Positions 1-8,940 of a stretch of 64,000 bases of DNA are shown in pieces. Source of the DNA: Oceanisphaera avium (GTDB lineage: Bacteria > Pseudomonadota > Gammaproteobacteria > Enterobacterales > Aeromonadaceae); the NCBI RefSeq assembly GCF_002157875.1, contig NZ_CP021376.1, forward strand, positions 992,001 to 1,056,000, read 5' to 3'. Under the pieces are notes generated by a model. That model worked only from the letters and a program-made list of their open reading frames with translations. It was not told where the DNA came from and searched no databases. The position numbers were made by a program, and so were the translations under genes. The stretch's first letter is position 1. Every line of letters starts with the position of its first letter.

Positions 1-798
1 GGCGCCACTAGCGTTACTTTAGCGCGTTTTATTTTAGCCGGCCCTTTAGCCGCCTTATATTTAGGCGCACTTTATCTTTGGTCCCCTCTTGAACCGCTGC
101 CACACTTTTCTTGGCGCTTTAGCATATATATTGTCGGCGCGGCGGCGTGTCAAATTGTAGCAACGGCGCTGATGGTGCGCTTATTTCAATTACGTAATTA
201 TGCGGTAGGCGTTGGCCTAGCTAAGAGTGAAGCAATTTGGGCGGCCGTGCTAGGTACACTTTTTTTTGGTTCGTTATTAACGCCCCTTGGCTGGCTAGGC
301 GTAATAATAGGAGGGGTTGCCGTGGCGTTATTAAGTGGGTTGCGTAATATTCACGGCGCCATGTCGCCTAACACCTTATTACTGGGGATAGCCAGTGGGC
401 TTACTTTTGCACTCACCTCACTGTGGGTGCGAGAGGCCAGTTTATTACTTGAGCTGTCATTTCCTTTTTCTGCAGCTTGGGTGTTAGCACTGGTAGTCAG
501 CTTACAAACCTTAGTGCTAGTAGCGTGGCTGGGGCTAAAAGAGCCGGCAAGCTTAGTAGGCTTAGCGCGCCGCCCTACGTTAACGGCATTAATTAGCCTA
601 TGTAGTTGCTTGGGCTCTATCGGTTGGTTTAGCGCCATGAGCTTAGAAAGTGTGGCACTGGTTAAAACGCTAGGCCAAGTAGAAGTGTTATTTACCCTCC
701 TTATTTCTAGCTATTATTTTAAAGCTAAATTAGCTCGCCAAGACCACTGGGGTTTAGTCTTAATCGTGTTAGCAGCGCTGTGTGTAATGTGGGCTTAG
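1..798 (+). CDS. EamA/DMT-family transporter, 5' end outside window
   Basis: An inner-membrane permease of the drug/metabolite transporter superfamily. The reading frame is open from base 1, so the true start lies upstream and only the C-terminal part is present. The visible part consists almost entirely of hydrophobic helices separated by short polar loops, with a conserved-looking segment near GLAKSEAIWAAVLG that is typical of the second EamA repeat. Substrate cannot be told from sequence. It is convergent with the next gene, another EamA protein, with only 3 bases between the stops. Confidence 0.75.
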   Translation, partial: GATSVTLARFILAGPLAALYLGALYLWSPLEPLPHFSWRFSIYIVGAAACQIVATALMVRLFQLRNYAVGVGLAKSEAIWAAVLGTLFFGSLLTPLGWLGVIIGGVAVALLSGLRNIHGAMSPNTLLLGIASGLTFALTSLWVREASLLLELSFPFSAAWVLALVVSLQTLVLVAWLGLKEPASLVGLARRPTLTALISLCSCLGSIGWFSAMSLESVALVKTLGQVEVLFTLLISSYYFKAKLARQDHWGLVLIVLAALCVMWA

Positions 799-801
799 CA
801 C

Positions 802-1719
802 TTATAGAGGCTCATTACTCGATAGCGAGGCATCAAAAGGATAGCGTTTAAACAAATAAATACGCCTCACTCCTTCTAATATTAATAAGCCCACCGCCAG
901 CCAAATGGCAATATAAGTCGGCCATTCGCTGGCTTGAATGGTCTCGCCTAATATTAACGACACCACCACCAGCAATACCGGCTCCACATACCCTAATAAG
1001 CCAAATAAACTAAAGGGCAATAAGCGACTGGCCAAAATATAACACACTAAAGCCAGCGCACTGACTGTCCCCAGTCCTATCACCAATGGCCATAATACGG
1101 GACGCTCAGCAAACGCAGCAAAGGGTTGTTCCACCGATAGCACAAACCACGCCGCTACCGGCATGATAAGTAACATATCACACCATAAGCCGCCGAGATT
1201 ATCGGTGCTTAGGCTCTTTCGCCATACAAAATAGGCAGGGTAACCTAACGCCACCACCAGTGTTTCCCAAGAAACGCCACCCGCTTGCCAAACCTCGTTA
1301 CTCACTCCGATGGCCGCCAACCCCACGGCCATCCATTGGATGCGAGTAGGACGTTCTTGGTAAAAAAAGCGTCCAATAACGACCAGCACTAACGGCATCA
1401 TAAAATAGCCCAGCGAGACCGGTAAGCCGCGCCCATTAATGGGCGCCCACATAAAGATCCATAATTGCACCCCCACCAGCGCTGCCGATAAGGGTAAGCC
1501 CCACCATAACTTAGGCCTATGTTTAAGATCTGTATAAATAGCGGCGATATGGCGCCAATCTCCGCTAAACAGCAAAAACAAGCCAACACACGGCATGGTA
1601 AGCAGCATACGCCAACCAAACACTACCTCACCGCTGAGCGGCCACATTAAGCTGGCATAATAATATAAAAACGAAAATAACACGGCAGAAAACACCGATA
1701 GCGCTATACCTCGAACCAT
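802..1719 (-). CDS. RarD-like EamA-family permease
   Basis: A ten-helix DMT-superfamily inner-membrane protein. Length (about 305 aa) and the order of hydrophobic segments fit the RarD/EamA family. Motifs such as LPVSLGYFMMPLVLV in the first half and GLLGYVEPVLLVVVSL in the second half match the two conserved repeat ends of this family. I placed the start at the ATG at 1719 because GGAGGGAGC sits just before it; the frame is open upstream to about 1788 without a comparable ribosome site. Transport substrate unknown. Confidence 0.8.
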   Translation of the reverse strand: MVRGIALSVFSAVLFSFLYYYASLMWPLSGEVVFGWRMLLTMPCVGLFLLFSGDWRHIAAIYTDLKHRPKLWWGLPLSAALVGVQLWIFMWAPINGRGLPVSLGYFMMPLVLVVIGRFFYQERPTRIQWMAVGLAAIGVSNEVWQAGGVSWETLVVALGYPAYFVWRKSLSTDNLGGLWCDMLLIMPVAAWFVLSVEQPFAAFAERPVLWPLVIGLGTVSALALVCYILASRLLPFSLFGLLGYVEPVLLVVVSLILGETIQASEWPTYIAIWLAVGLLILEGVRRIYLFKRYPFDASLSSNEPL

Positions 1720-2004
1720 GCTCCCTCCGTTAAATCGTTTAAATATAATGGGCAGCTTATCAGCTGGGCTCTTACTTTTGGCGGGCATTAAAAATAAAAT
1801 AGGGAAATAACATTAAAATGCAGCACAGCTCACCACTTACTTACCTTTAAAGCGGTATTTAACAAGTAGAGCATTGTTACCTAGGCCCATAAATAGCCCG
1901 TTTATGAGTAAATAAAGACAGGCCTTGCACTTTAGTACTTAGCGTCAAGCTTTGAATACTGGCAAACTTTAATTATAAGATGCTCACTTAATCAAGGAGC
2001 AAAG

Positions 2005-2874
2005 ATGCCCATTATCCTGTTACTGCCTGTGTGGTTATTACTGAGTGGCTGTCAGCCCGCTCCTGGACACCCGCTTATTTTAGAGCCAATAACTCATTTT
2101 GATGAGGCTTTAAAAGAAAGCTCAGGATTGATTGCTTATCAGCAAGGGTTTATTAGTCATAATGACAGCGGTAATCCAGCCGAATTATTTATGCTCACGC
2201 CTCAAGGCGACATTAGTCAGCGCCTCAGTGTGCCAAGCCCCAATCACGACTGGGAAGCTATCACAATGCACGAAGACACGCTCTATATTGGCGATATCGG
2301 TAATAATGGCGGTCGACGCCAAGACTTACACATCCTTAAATTACAATTAGCAGATAATAAAGTAGAGTTGCTCGCCAAGCTTGCCATTAGTTATAGCGAA
2401 CAAACGCGCTTTCAACCGCCTATGCACCAGCATAATTTTGATGCAGAAGCGCTCACTTGGGTAGACGGTGAGCTGTGGTTATTTACTAAACGCTGGCTAG
2501 ATGCCAACACCACCCTCTATAAAGTTGCTCCCAACCCACCATTAACAAGTGCTAGCCCGTTAACGGCCCAACAGCAATTAGCGCCGGCCATGTTAGTCAC
2601 AGGTGCAGACTTTGACTCCCACACTCATACATTAATGTTAGTGGGTTATAGTAGAAACTGGCTTCATCGCCATGCATGGTTATGGTTGTATCCAATCGTC
2701 CAAGGCCAAGTGCTTGAAGAGCAAGGGCAACAATTTAAGCTCAGTGAGCAAGGTCAGTTTGAGGGAGTCAGCTTAGGAGCTGATGGCCATATTTATTTAA
2801 CGCGTGAAGGCAAGGGGATTAATTTTTTTTCGCACTCAACAGCCGTTACGTGCCCTACTCACTTTTATTCCTAA
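2005..2874 (+). CDS. Lipoprotein with beta-propeller-like body
   Basis: A predicted lipoprotein. The first 16 residues form a signal peptide ending in the lipobox LLSGC, so the Cys would be acylated. The body has repeated short strands with motifs such as SHNDSGNPAELF, DWEAIT and FDAEALTW. These resemble the SdiA-regulated or esterase-like beta-propeller families in which an acidic EAI/EAL step recurs. The ribosome site AAGGAG lies 7 bases before the ATG. The C-terminus follows a T8 run; with one fewer T the frame would end in a different tail, so the last 19 residues are uncertain. Function unknown. Confidence 0.65.
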   Translation: MPIILLLPVWLLLSGCQPAPGHPLILEPITHFDEALKESSGLIAYQQGFISHNDSGNPAELFMLTPQGDISQRLSVPSPNHDWEAITMHEDTLYIGDIGNNGGRRQDLHILKLQLADNKVELLAKLAISYSEQTRFQPPMHQHNFDAEALTWVDGELWLFTKRWLDANTTLYKVAPNPPLTSASPLTAQQQLAPAMLVTGADFDSHTHTLMLVGYSRNWLHRHAWLWLYPIVQGQVLEEQGQQFKLSEQGQFEGVSLGADGHIYLTREGKGINFFSHSTAVTCPTHFYS

Positions 2875-3000
2875 TAACTCGTAGCGATGAGCCACAGTGG
2901 CAACGCTAGAATAAGAGCCAAAATTCACTATGATGAAGACAGCGCTCGCACCCGTAAATTGCCTCGGCGCACAGCATGTTCACTCTAGCAGGAGCGAAGA

Positions 3001-3651
3001 ATGACGTTAGCTATTTTTGACTTAGATGAAACCTTAATTGCCGGTGACTCCGCCAGCCTCTGGCTAGAATATTTAGTGGATCGCAAACTCGCCACCCCCG
3101 ATATTTTAGAAAAAGAGCAAAGCTTAATGGCTGCTTATTATCAAGGCTTGCTGGATATGGATGCGTATATGGCCCTTACCTTAGCGCCAATCCGTTATTG
3201 GCCAAGCGAGCTACTTGCTCCACTGGTTGAGGACTTTGTAGTACATAATATTTTACCTATCGTCTATAACGATGCTAAGTCTCGACTTAACTGGCATTTA
3301 AACCAAGGCCATACGGTAGTCATTATTTCTGCCACCGGCGAACACTTAGTTAAGCCCATTGCACGGGCATTAGGAGTGGAGCACGCTATTGGTATTATGC
3401 TCGATCATAATAACGGTGCCTATACGGGCCTCACCCAAGGCGTTTATAGCTATCAAGAAGGCAAGCTCACCCGTTTAGAGCAATGGCTACAACAGCACCA
3501 GCTTCGTCCAAGCTTAAGTTATGGCTACAGTGACTCGCTTAACGACTTACCTTTATTAGAATATGTGGATCGTGCGGCGGTCGTGAATGCCGATAATAAT
3601 TTATATCGCTTAGGGCTGGCTCGAGGGTGGGAATTATTAACGTGGCGCTAG
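3001..3651 (+). CDS. HAD-superfamily IB phosphatase (SerB-like)
   Basis: A cytoplasmic hydrolase of the haloacid dehalogenase superfamily, subfamily IB. Motif I is DLDETL at residues 7-12, where the first Asp is the nucleophile. Motif II is ISATGEH around residue 110. A late acidic motif, YGYSDSLNDLPLL near residue 175, coordinates magnesium. Length (216 aa) matches small SerB-like phosphatases. Substrate is not predictable: relatives hydrolyse phosphoserine or other small phosphomonoesters. A clear AGGAG precedes the ATG. Confidence 0.8.
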   Translation: MTLAIFDLDETLIAGDSASLWLEYLVDRKLATPDILEKEQSLMAAYYQGLLDMDAYMALTLAPIRYWPSELLAPLVEDFVVHNILPIVYNDAKSRLNWHLNQGHTVVIISATGEHLVKPIARALGVEHAIGIMLDHNNGAYTGLTQGVYSYQEGKLTRLEQWLQQHQLRPSLSYGYSDSLNDLPLLEYVDRAAVVNADNNLYRLGLARGWELLTWR

Positions 3652-3653
3652 TT

Positions 3654-3687
3654 ACAAAAACAGCCCTGCTTATAATAAGCGGGGCTG
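3654..3687 (-). terminator. Intrinsic terminator between convergent genes
   Basis: The stem AGCCCTGCTTA / TAAGCGGGGCT has a 3-nt loop and, on the minus strand, is followed by TTTTT. It would terminate the transpeptidase transcript and may also slow transcription from the HAD gene. Confidence 0.6.
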
Positions 3688-3708
3688 AAATGCCCAGTTA
3701 AAGCAGAG

Positions 3709-4409
3709 TTAAATATCTTGTTTGGGATATTTAGCAAACTCACGAGAGATGTCAGCGTAAAGCTCAACCGCCCAGCGCGGTAAATTATCCGCAAAACCAT
3801 CAAGGGGCTGGAGGCGTGGATCGTGCGGGGCTATCACTACTGAGGCATGGTGCACGCCCACTTTATTCACCAGTACAAATAACTCTTCAACTGCAATATC
3901 CCCCACCGCTAAGCAACCCGTAGACTGTGCTTTGCCATGAATATAAATATCCCCCCTAAGTTACGCCGGCCTTCTTTAGCGGCGCGCATTAAGTCATAAG
4001 AATTCGGATAGTCTAAGCGCATTGATAAATGAAACTGACTATTTGGATTAAGGTGGGTAATACGATACATACCCTCTGGCACTTGGCGATCCCCTTCTTT
4101 TAACTTAGGGCCGGAGACACCACTGGCTTTGCTAATGGGGTAACTACGAATAAATTTAAACTCACCTTCACTGCGCGCCCACAGCTCCAGTGCTTTTTCT
4201 TCTTTCGTCGCCAGCAATACCACCTCTTTAGGGGGATAGCTAACATTGGCCCGCATAAAATAAGGCTTCATACGAATTTCGGCTAAATAACCGTATTCAG
4301 ACATCACCGCATCCACACTGCTATGAGGATAAGCGGTGGCATTCACCGACGTTGTCATAAATGAGGCCATCATCAAAGCCAACAGGGTACATCCTGGTAA
4401 AAGACGCAT
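3709..4409 (-). pseudogene. YafK-like L,D-transpeptidase, frameshifted
   Basis: A periplasmic YkuD-fold L,D-transpeptidase acting on peptidoglycan. The N-terminus has a signal peptide ending near SVNATA. The frame is lost at a G6 run (plus-strand 3951-3956). Adding one G restores the catalytic block HGKAQSTGCLAVGD, including the nucleophilic Cys, and joins the remaining 65 codons to the stop at 3709. Total restored length (about 234 aa) fits YafK. The start is the ATG at 4409, though an in-frame TTG lies 6 bases upstream. The break may be a sequencing error, since uvrC is broken in the same kind of run. Confidence 0.75.
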
Positions 4410-4568
4410 ACGCAAGACTAAACCTTATAATAAAGAAATAAAATCATAATAACCTGTGCCGTCAGTGGATGAAATCTGTCGCAGCAAATTTTTATTGCTG
4501 GCCTAATCCTCGTACTCACAGCGTTATGTATTAGGATAGCGCTTAATCTTTCCTATTAGGAGTTTACG

Positions 4569-5129
4569 ATGAATTCCACTCGAGTTACCAGCGCTATACT
4601 ACTGAGTTTAATGCTCGGTGGCTGTAGCGCCTTGGACTCGCTCCCTTACCTTGGCTCAAGCGAGGCTGACATCAGAGAAAACGCCGCTCAAGGGATAGCC
4701 ATTACCCAAACCCGTCCCGCTGAGCTAGAAAGCATCCGCTTTTTTACTGACACCCCCTTTGTGAGCGAAGCACTCGCGAGCTGTCTTGAAGAATACCTAG
4801 GAGCAAATCAAGACCATACTAAGCGCTATTATAGAGGGCGAGATGTTATTAGAACCAGTGGCACTATTTCAAACTCAGAGAGTACGCTAGGTATTAAGCT
4901 AGCAAGCTATAGCATTGACTTTGATTTAGCCGTTCTGGGCCAGCACAATGGCAGCCATTACGGTTTTAGTCAATTACGGCTGGCGCGGTCAGATAAGCTT
5001 AAACTTAACAGCCATGCGGCACAGCCTATCTTGGCTAACAGTAGTAGCGCTAAGCGCGCCTATCTTACGCTACGCCAGTTATTTATAAGCTTGGATAAGT
5101 GCGTTCAAGAAACAACAGTCGTCAAATAA
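4569..5129 (+). CDS. Hypothetical lipoprotein
   Basis: A 186-aa protein with a signal peptide and lipobox LGGC at residues 16-19, so probably anchored to the outer membrane. I do not recognise the mature domain. It contains two conserved-looking Cys residues (in EALASCLEEYL and near SLDKCVQE) and a central strand-rich region. A ribosome site TAGGAG lies 7 bases before the ATG. It stands alone, followed by its own terminator and then the tRNA genes on the other strand. Confidence 0.65.
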   Translation: MNSTRVTSAILLSLMLGGCSALDSLPYLGSSEADIRENAAQGIAITQTRPAELESIRFFTDTPFVSEALASCLEEYLGANQDHTKRYYRGRDVIRTSGTISNSESTLGIKLASYSIDFDLAVLGQHNGSHYGFSQLRLARSDKLKLNSHAAQPILANSSSAKRAYLTLRQLFISLDKCVQETTVVK

Positions 5130-5131
5130 AT

Positions 5132-5157
5132 AAGCCCAGCCTAGGTAGGCTGGGCTT
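5132..5157 (+). terminator. Intrinsic terminator after the lipoprotein gene
   Basis: Near-perfect hairpin AAGCCCAGCCTA / TAGGCTGGGCTT directly after the stop codon of the upstream lipoprotein gene, with a short T-rich tail. Confidence 0.7.
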
Positions 5158-5179
5158 GTTAACGCTAATTAGCAGACAC

Positions 5180-5209
5180 AAAAAAGCCACTCTTGTGAGT
5201 GGCTTTTTT
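5180..5209 (-). terminator. Intrinsic terminator of the tRNA transcript
   Basis: Hairpin AAAAAAGCCACTC / GAGTGGCTTTTTT with T runs on both strands. It lies just downstream of the minus-strand tRNA genes, so it most likely ends the tRNA (or pgsA-tRNA) transcript. Confidence 0.7.
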
Positions 5210-5223
5210 GTTATTACTTTATT

Positions 5224-5310
5224 TGGTGCCCGGAGCCGGAATTGAACCGGCACGCCCTTGCGAGCGAGGGATTTTAAATCCCTTGTGTCTACCGATTTCA
5301 CCATCCGGGC
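5224..5310 (-). tRNA. tRNA-Leu (anticodon UAA)
   Basis: The minus strand gives an 87-nt cloverleaf with a long variable arm. The acceptor stem is GCCCGGA / TCCGGGC, the T arm contains GGTTCAATTCC, the anticodon loop reads TTTAAAA around TAA, and the CCA end is encoded. In E. coli leuZ also follows pgsA and cysT, which supports the call. Confidence 0.93.
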
Positions 5311-5329
5311 AGACTAAGCTAGTGGAGAC

Positions 5330-5403
5330 TGGAGGCGCGTTCCGGAGTCGAACCGGACTAAACGGATTTGCAATCCGCTGCATAACCGCTTTGCTAACGC
5401 GCC
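5330..5403 (-). tRNA. tRNA-Cys (anticodon GCA)
   Basis: The minus strand gives a 74-nt cloverleaf starting GGCGCGTT, with the anticodon loop TTGCAAA, T loop GGTTCGACTCC and encoded CCA. It lies between pgsA and tRNA-Leu as cysT does in E. coli. The tRNA-Gly usually found in this cluster is not seen here. Confidence 0.93.
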
Positions 5404-5679
5404 GTCTGTGTTGCTTGCCTCACTCACTTGCTAGGCATTTTAATGATTCCCGCGCCTAAAGCAACACTAATCTATACTTAAAAGTTCGTTCGCACAATTT
5501 TTAAACGCTAAGCCCTATTTTTGTATATTTAATAAACCTTTTGCGTATTTTTTCACTCAATTAAAAGCGTACTTCACGCAGTACATGGGGCTTAAACTAT
5601 TCAATTAAGTGAGAAAATTCGCCCGCTCACTTATTTTATTTTTTAAAATTACTCGCCAAGCGGTGCAAGTGATCATTAT

Positions 5680-6228
5680 TTAAGCAGAACCGGTAAGATT
5701 TCCCCAAGCAGCTTTTAAATAATCATAAGCAGAGTATAAGGTTAAGCCGGTAGCGATATACAAAAAGGCATAACTGGACCAAATCATATAAATGTTGTGC
5801 TGCCAAATTAGCCCGATCAAGGCCACCATTTGAATAGTGGTTTTCCACTTCCCTATCCAGCTGACCGCAACTTGTGAACGCTGACCGATTTCAGCCATCC
5901 ATTCACGCAGCGCTGAAATAATAATTTCTCGCCCTATCATGATCAGCGCAGGTATGGTTACTAACGCACTACTGTAATCTTCTACGATAATAATCAAGGC
6001 CGCGGCCACCATCACTTTATCGGCCACGGGATCTAAAAAAGCACCAAAAGGGGTATTTTGTTTTAAGGCGCGTGCTAAAAATCCATCTAGCCAATCGGTG
6101 ATCGCAGCCAGGGTAAAGATAATGGCCGCCCACATATAAGCGCCCTCAAACTGCAGATAAAACAGTAAAATAAATACGGGGATCAGCAGTAGTCGAAAAA
6201 AAGTCAGTAAGTTAGGAATATTTATCAT
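5680..6228 (-). CDS. pgsA: CDP-diacylglycerol-glycerol-3-phosphate phosphatidyltransferase
   Basis: Makes phosphatidylglycerol-phosphate from CDP-diacylglycerol and glycerol-3-phosphate, the committed step to phosphatidylglycerol and cardiolipin in the inner membrane. The CDP-alcohol phosphotransferase signature is visible as DWLDGFLARA followed by GAFLDPVADK (residues about 43-70), with all the expected Asp residues. Four or more hydrophobic helices and a length of 182 aa match E. coli PgsA. It follows uvrC by about 40 bases on the same strand, the usual uvrY-uvrC-pgsA order. Confidence 0.95.
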   Translation of the reverse strand: MINIPNLLTFFRLLLIPVFILLFYLQFEGAYMWAAIIFTLAAITDWLDGFLARALKQNTPFGAFLDPVADKVMVAAALIIIVEDYSSALVTIPALIMIGREIIISALREWMAEIGQRSQVAVSWIGKWKTTIQMVALIGLIWQHNIYMIWSSYAFLYIATGLTLYSAYDYLKAAWGNLTGSA

Positions 6229-6267
6229 TATATTAACGCCATAAAAGCATGCCGCGCATGGTGAAGT

Positions 6268-8096
6268 TTAGTGATGCAAGGCATCGTGAATTTTTTCTGC
6301 TAATGCTTGGCTAATGCCAGGCACCTTGGCCAGCTCATCAATGCTAGCGCGTTTTACTTCTTGAATGCCGCCCAAATATTTTAATAAGGCTTGACGGCGT
6401 TTAGCACCCACCCCGGGGATTGACTCTAAGCTACTAGTGACACGCGCCTTGCCTCGCTGTGCTCTATGGCCAGTAATCGCAAAGCGGTGAGACTCATCTC
6501 TAATATGTTGAATAAGATGCAGCGCTGGCATATCGCCAGGCAAATGCCGCTCTTCATGACTGCCACCCATAATTAACGTTTCTAACCCCGCTTTACGGCT
6601 CACACCTTTTGCTACGCCTATTAATAGTGGCTGGCGGGGATTATCTCCGAGCTCTCTCGCCAGCACCGCTTCCGCACGGGCTAGCTGACCTAAGCCACCA
6701 TCAATAAATAAAATATCCGGTAACTTATCAATATCCGCTTGGTGATAACGCCGACTTAAGGCTTGCTCCATCGCCGCATAGTCATCCCCTGGAGTGATGC
6801 CCGTAATGTTAAAGCGGCGATACTCACTTTTTTGTGGCCCTTCTTGATTAAACACTACGCAAGAAGCCACCGTTTTTTCCCCCATGGTATGAGAAATATC
6901 AAAGCACTCCATGCGAGAAATAGGTCCACAGCGCAAAACTTCTTCTAATTGCAGCAGGCGCTGGCGTTGAGTGCTTTTATGAGCCAAACGACTGGCTAGC
7001 GCTGTTTGTGCATTAGTGGTGGCCAATTTAATAAAGCGGGCGCGCTCAGCACGAGTACGACTACGAAGTTTTATACGCCGCCCATAATGCTCACTTAAAG
7101 TATCACTTAACAAACGCTCATCGATCAGGGTTTGATCAAGCAAAATTTCAGCCGGTGCTTCTCGCCCCCCACGCCGGAAAGATAAAATTGCAGGACAAAA
7201 CTTTGTAATACTTCCTCAGCGTCAGTGCCCACCGGCACTTTCGGGAAATAACTGCGCCCGCCTAATACTTTTCCTTGGCGAATAAATAACACCTGCACAC
7301 AGGCTTGATTGTCGGTAACGGCTAAGCCTATGACATCCAAATCATCTAAAAGATTACCACTGACAAACTGCTGCTCTTGTACGCGGCGCAATGCATGGAG
7401 TTGATCTCGATATTTAGCAGCTTCTTCAAAGCGCAGCTCTTGACTGGCCAGCTCCATACTATTAGCTAAGTCTTGTAAAACTTGTTGATTTTTTCCTTGC
7501 AAAAATAAGCGCGCCAGTTGCAATTGATGCGCATATTCTTCATCGCTGACTAAGCCTTTTACACAAGGGCCTGAGCAGCGCTTAAGTTGATATAACAAAC
7601 AGGGGCGTGAGCGATTAGCATAAAAGCTATCGGTGCATTGGCGAACCTGAAACAGCTTTTGCATTAAGTGCAAACTTTCTCGCACCGCTGCCCCATTGGG
7701 GTAGGGGCCATAAAACTCGCCTTTTTTCTTGCGAGCACCACGATGCAGCGCAATGCGCGGATGGGGGTGAGCACTAATAAAAATATAAGGATAGGACTTA
7801 TCGTCTCGCAGCAGCACGTTATAGCGAGGTAAGTGCTGCTTGATGAGATTATGCTCTAAAATAAGCGCTTCAGTTTCGGTGTGAGTAACCGTCACCTGAA
7901 CATCAACAATATTGCGCACTAAAGCACGAGTTTTTTCCCCGCTCACCTGAGCCCGAAAGTAAGAAGATAATCGCTTTTTTAGGTTTTTTGCTTTGCCCAC
8001 ATAAATAATCACCCCCGCCTCATCGTACATAAGGTAAACACCGGGTTGGTCGGTGACAACAGCAAGAAAAGCTTTGGCATCAAAGGCGGTGGTCAT
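6268..8096 (-). pseudogene. uvrC: uvrC, excinuclease ABC subunit C, apparent frameshift
   Basis: UvrC makes both incisions in nucleotide-excision repair. The N-terminal part has the GIY-YIG nuclease domain ([19 protein letters not shown]) and a UVR motif ([11 protein letters not shown]). The C-terminal part has the RNase H-like nuclease ([12 protein letters not shown]) and a double helix-hairpin-helix ([18 protein letters not shown]). The two parts are in different frames. The switch is at a G6 run (plus strand 7165-7170); one extra G gives a smooth reading [16 protein letters not shown] and a normal length of about 609 aa. Because loss of UvrC would be costly and the YafK-like gene is broken identically, a base-calling error is likely. 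Confidence 0.9.
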
Positions 8097-8102
8097 TTGA
8101 GC

Positions 8103-8744
8103 TTAAATTTTTTCCGCATCCAGCATGCCATAACGAATGGCTAAGTGGGTAAGCTCCACATCACCATTAATATCCAGCTTGCTAAACAAACGATAGCGAT
8201 AGCTGTTAACGGTTTTAGGGCTTAAATTTAGCTGCTCCGAGATATCTGTCACGCGCTGACCTTTGGTGATCATCAACATGATTTGTAGCTCGCGCTCCGA
8301 TAATTGCTTAAAAGGATTTTCTTGATCGCTAAATTGGCTAAGCGCCATGCGCTGAGCAATTTCAGGAGAAATATAGCGCTGCCCACTTTGAACTAAGCGA
8401 ATCGCTTTGATCATTTCCTCAGGCGCAGCTCCTTTGGTTAAATAACCACTGGCTCCGGCTTGCATCACCTTAGTAGGAAAGGGATTTTCAGTATGAATCG
8501 TTAGTACAATTATTTTAACTTCCGGACTGGCGCGCAATATCTTGCGCGTGGCTTCTATGCCGCCAATACCCGGCATATTCATGTCCATCAAAATCACATC
8601 TGGCTGCTGTTCACGACACCAAAGCACGGCTTCTTCGCCGCTTTTGGCCTCGCCCAAGACTTTCATTCCTTTGACGTCTTCAAGTAGGCGTCGGATCCCT
8701 GTGCGCACTAACTCATGGTCATCAACCAAGAATACGTTAATCAA
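8103..8744 (-). CDS. uvrY: Response regulator UvrY/GacA
   Basis: The response regulator of the BarA-UvrY (GacS-GacA) system, which switches on CsrB/CsrC-type sRNAs. The receiver domain (residues 1-118) has the acidic pair DDHE, phospho-acceptor Asp54 in VILMDMNMPG and the Lys in YLTKGAAP. The C-terminal LuxR/FixJ helix-turn-helix includes LSERELQIMLMITKGQ and LNLSPKTVNSYRYR. The start codon is TTG, supported by GGAGAG 6 bases upstream; no ATG fits. It lies 6 bases before uvrC, as in enterics and vibrios. Confidence 0.93.
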   Translation of the reverse strand: MINVFLVDDHELVRTGIRRLLEDVKGMKVLGEAKSGEEAVLWCREQQPDVILMDMNMPGIGGIEATRKILRASPEVKIIVLTIHTENPFPTKVMQAGASGYLTKGAAPEEMIKAIRLVQSGQRYISPEIAQRMALSQFSDQENPFKQLSERELQIMLMITKGQRVTDISEQLNLSPKTVNSYRYRLFSKLDINGDVELTHLAIRYGMLDAEKI

Positions 8745-8896
8745 AAGAGACTCTCCGACTGGCTTGACGTAGTTATCATCATAAACTCTGCCTTCATCAT
8801 AACGAAGTTACCCTTGAAAAGAAAACGCTGCATTGCTTTAAGCTCTGTTACTTTAATATCAATAACTTCAACTAATATATAGTCAAAAAAAGCCAT

Positions 8897-8920
8897 TAAA
8901 AAAGGCGCCGTAGCGCCTTT
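8897..8920 (-). terminator. Intrinsic terminator after ppiD
   Basis: On the minus strand, hairpin AAGGCGCTA / CGGCGCCTT followed by TTTTTAA, 20 bases past the ppiD stop. Confidence 0.75.
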
Positions 8921-8940
8921 GTTATTAGAAGATAGCCTTA

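Noticed and set aside
2840-2874. Possible frameshift at T8 near the end of the lipoprotein gene
   Set aside because: With T7 the tail reads RTQQPLRALLTFIPNNS, which is plausible, but nothing conserved tells the tails apart, unlike the four clear cases.
5404-5679. Search for a tRNA-Gly in the pgsA-tRNA cluster
   Set aside because: No cloverleaf is present; only an AT-rich gap is seen.
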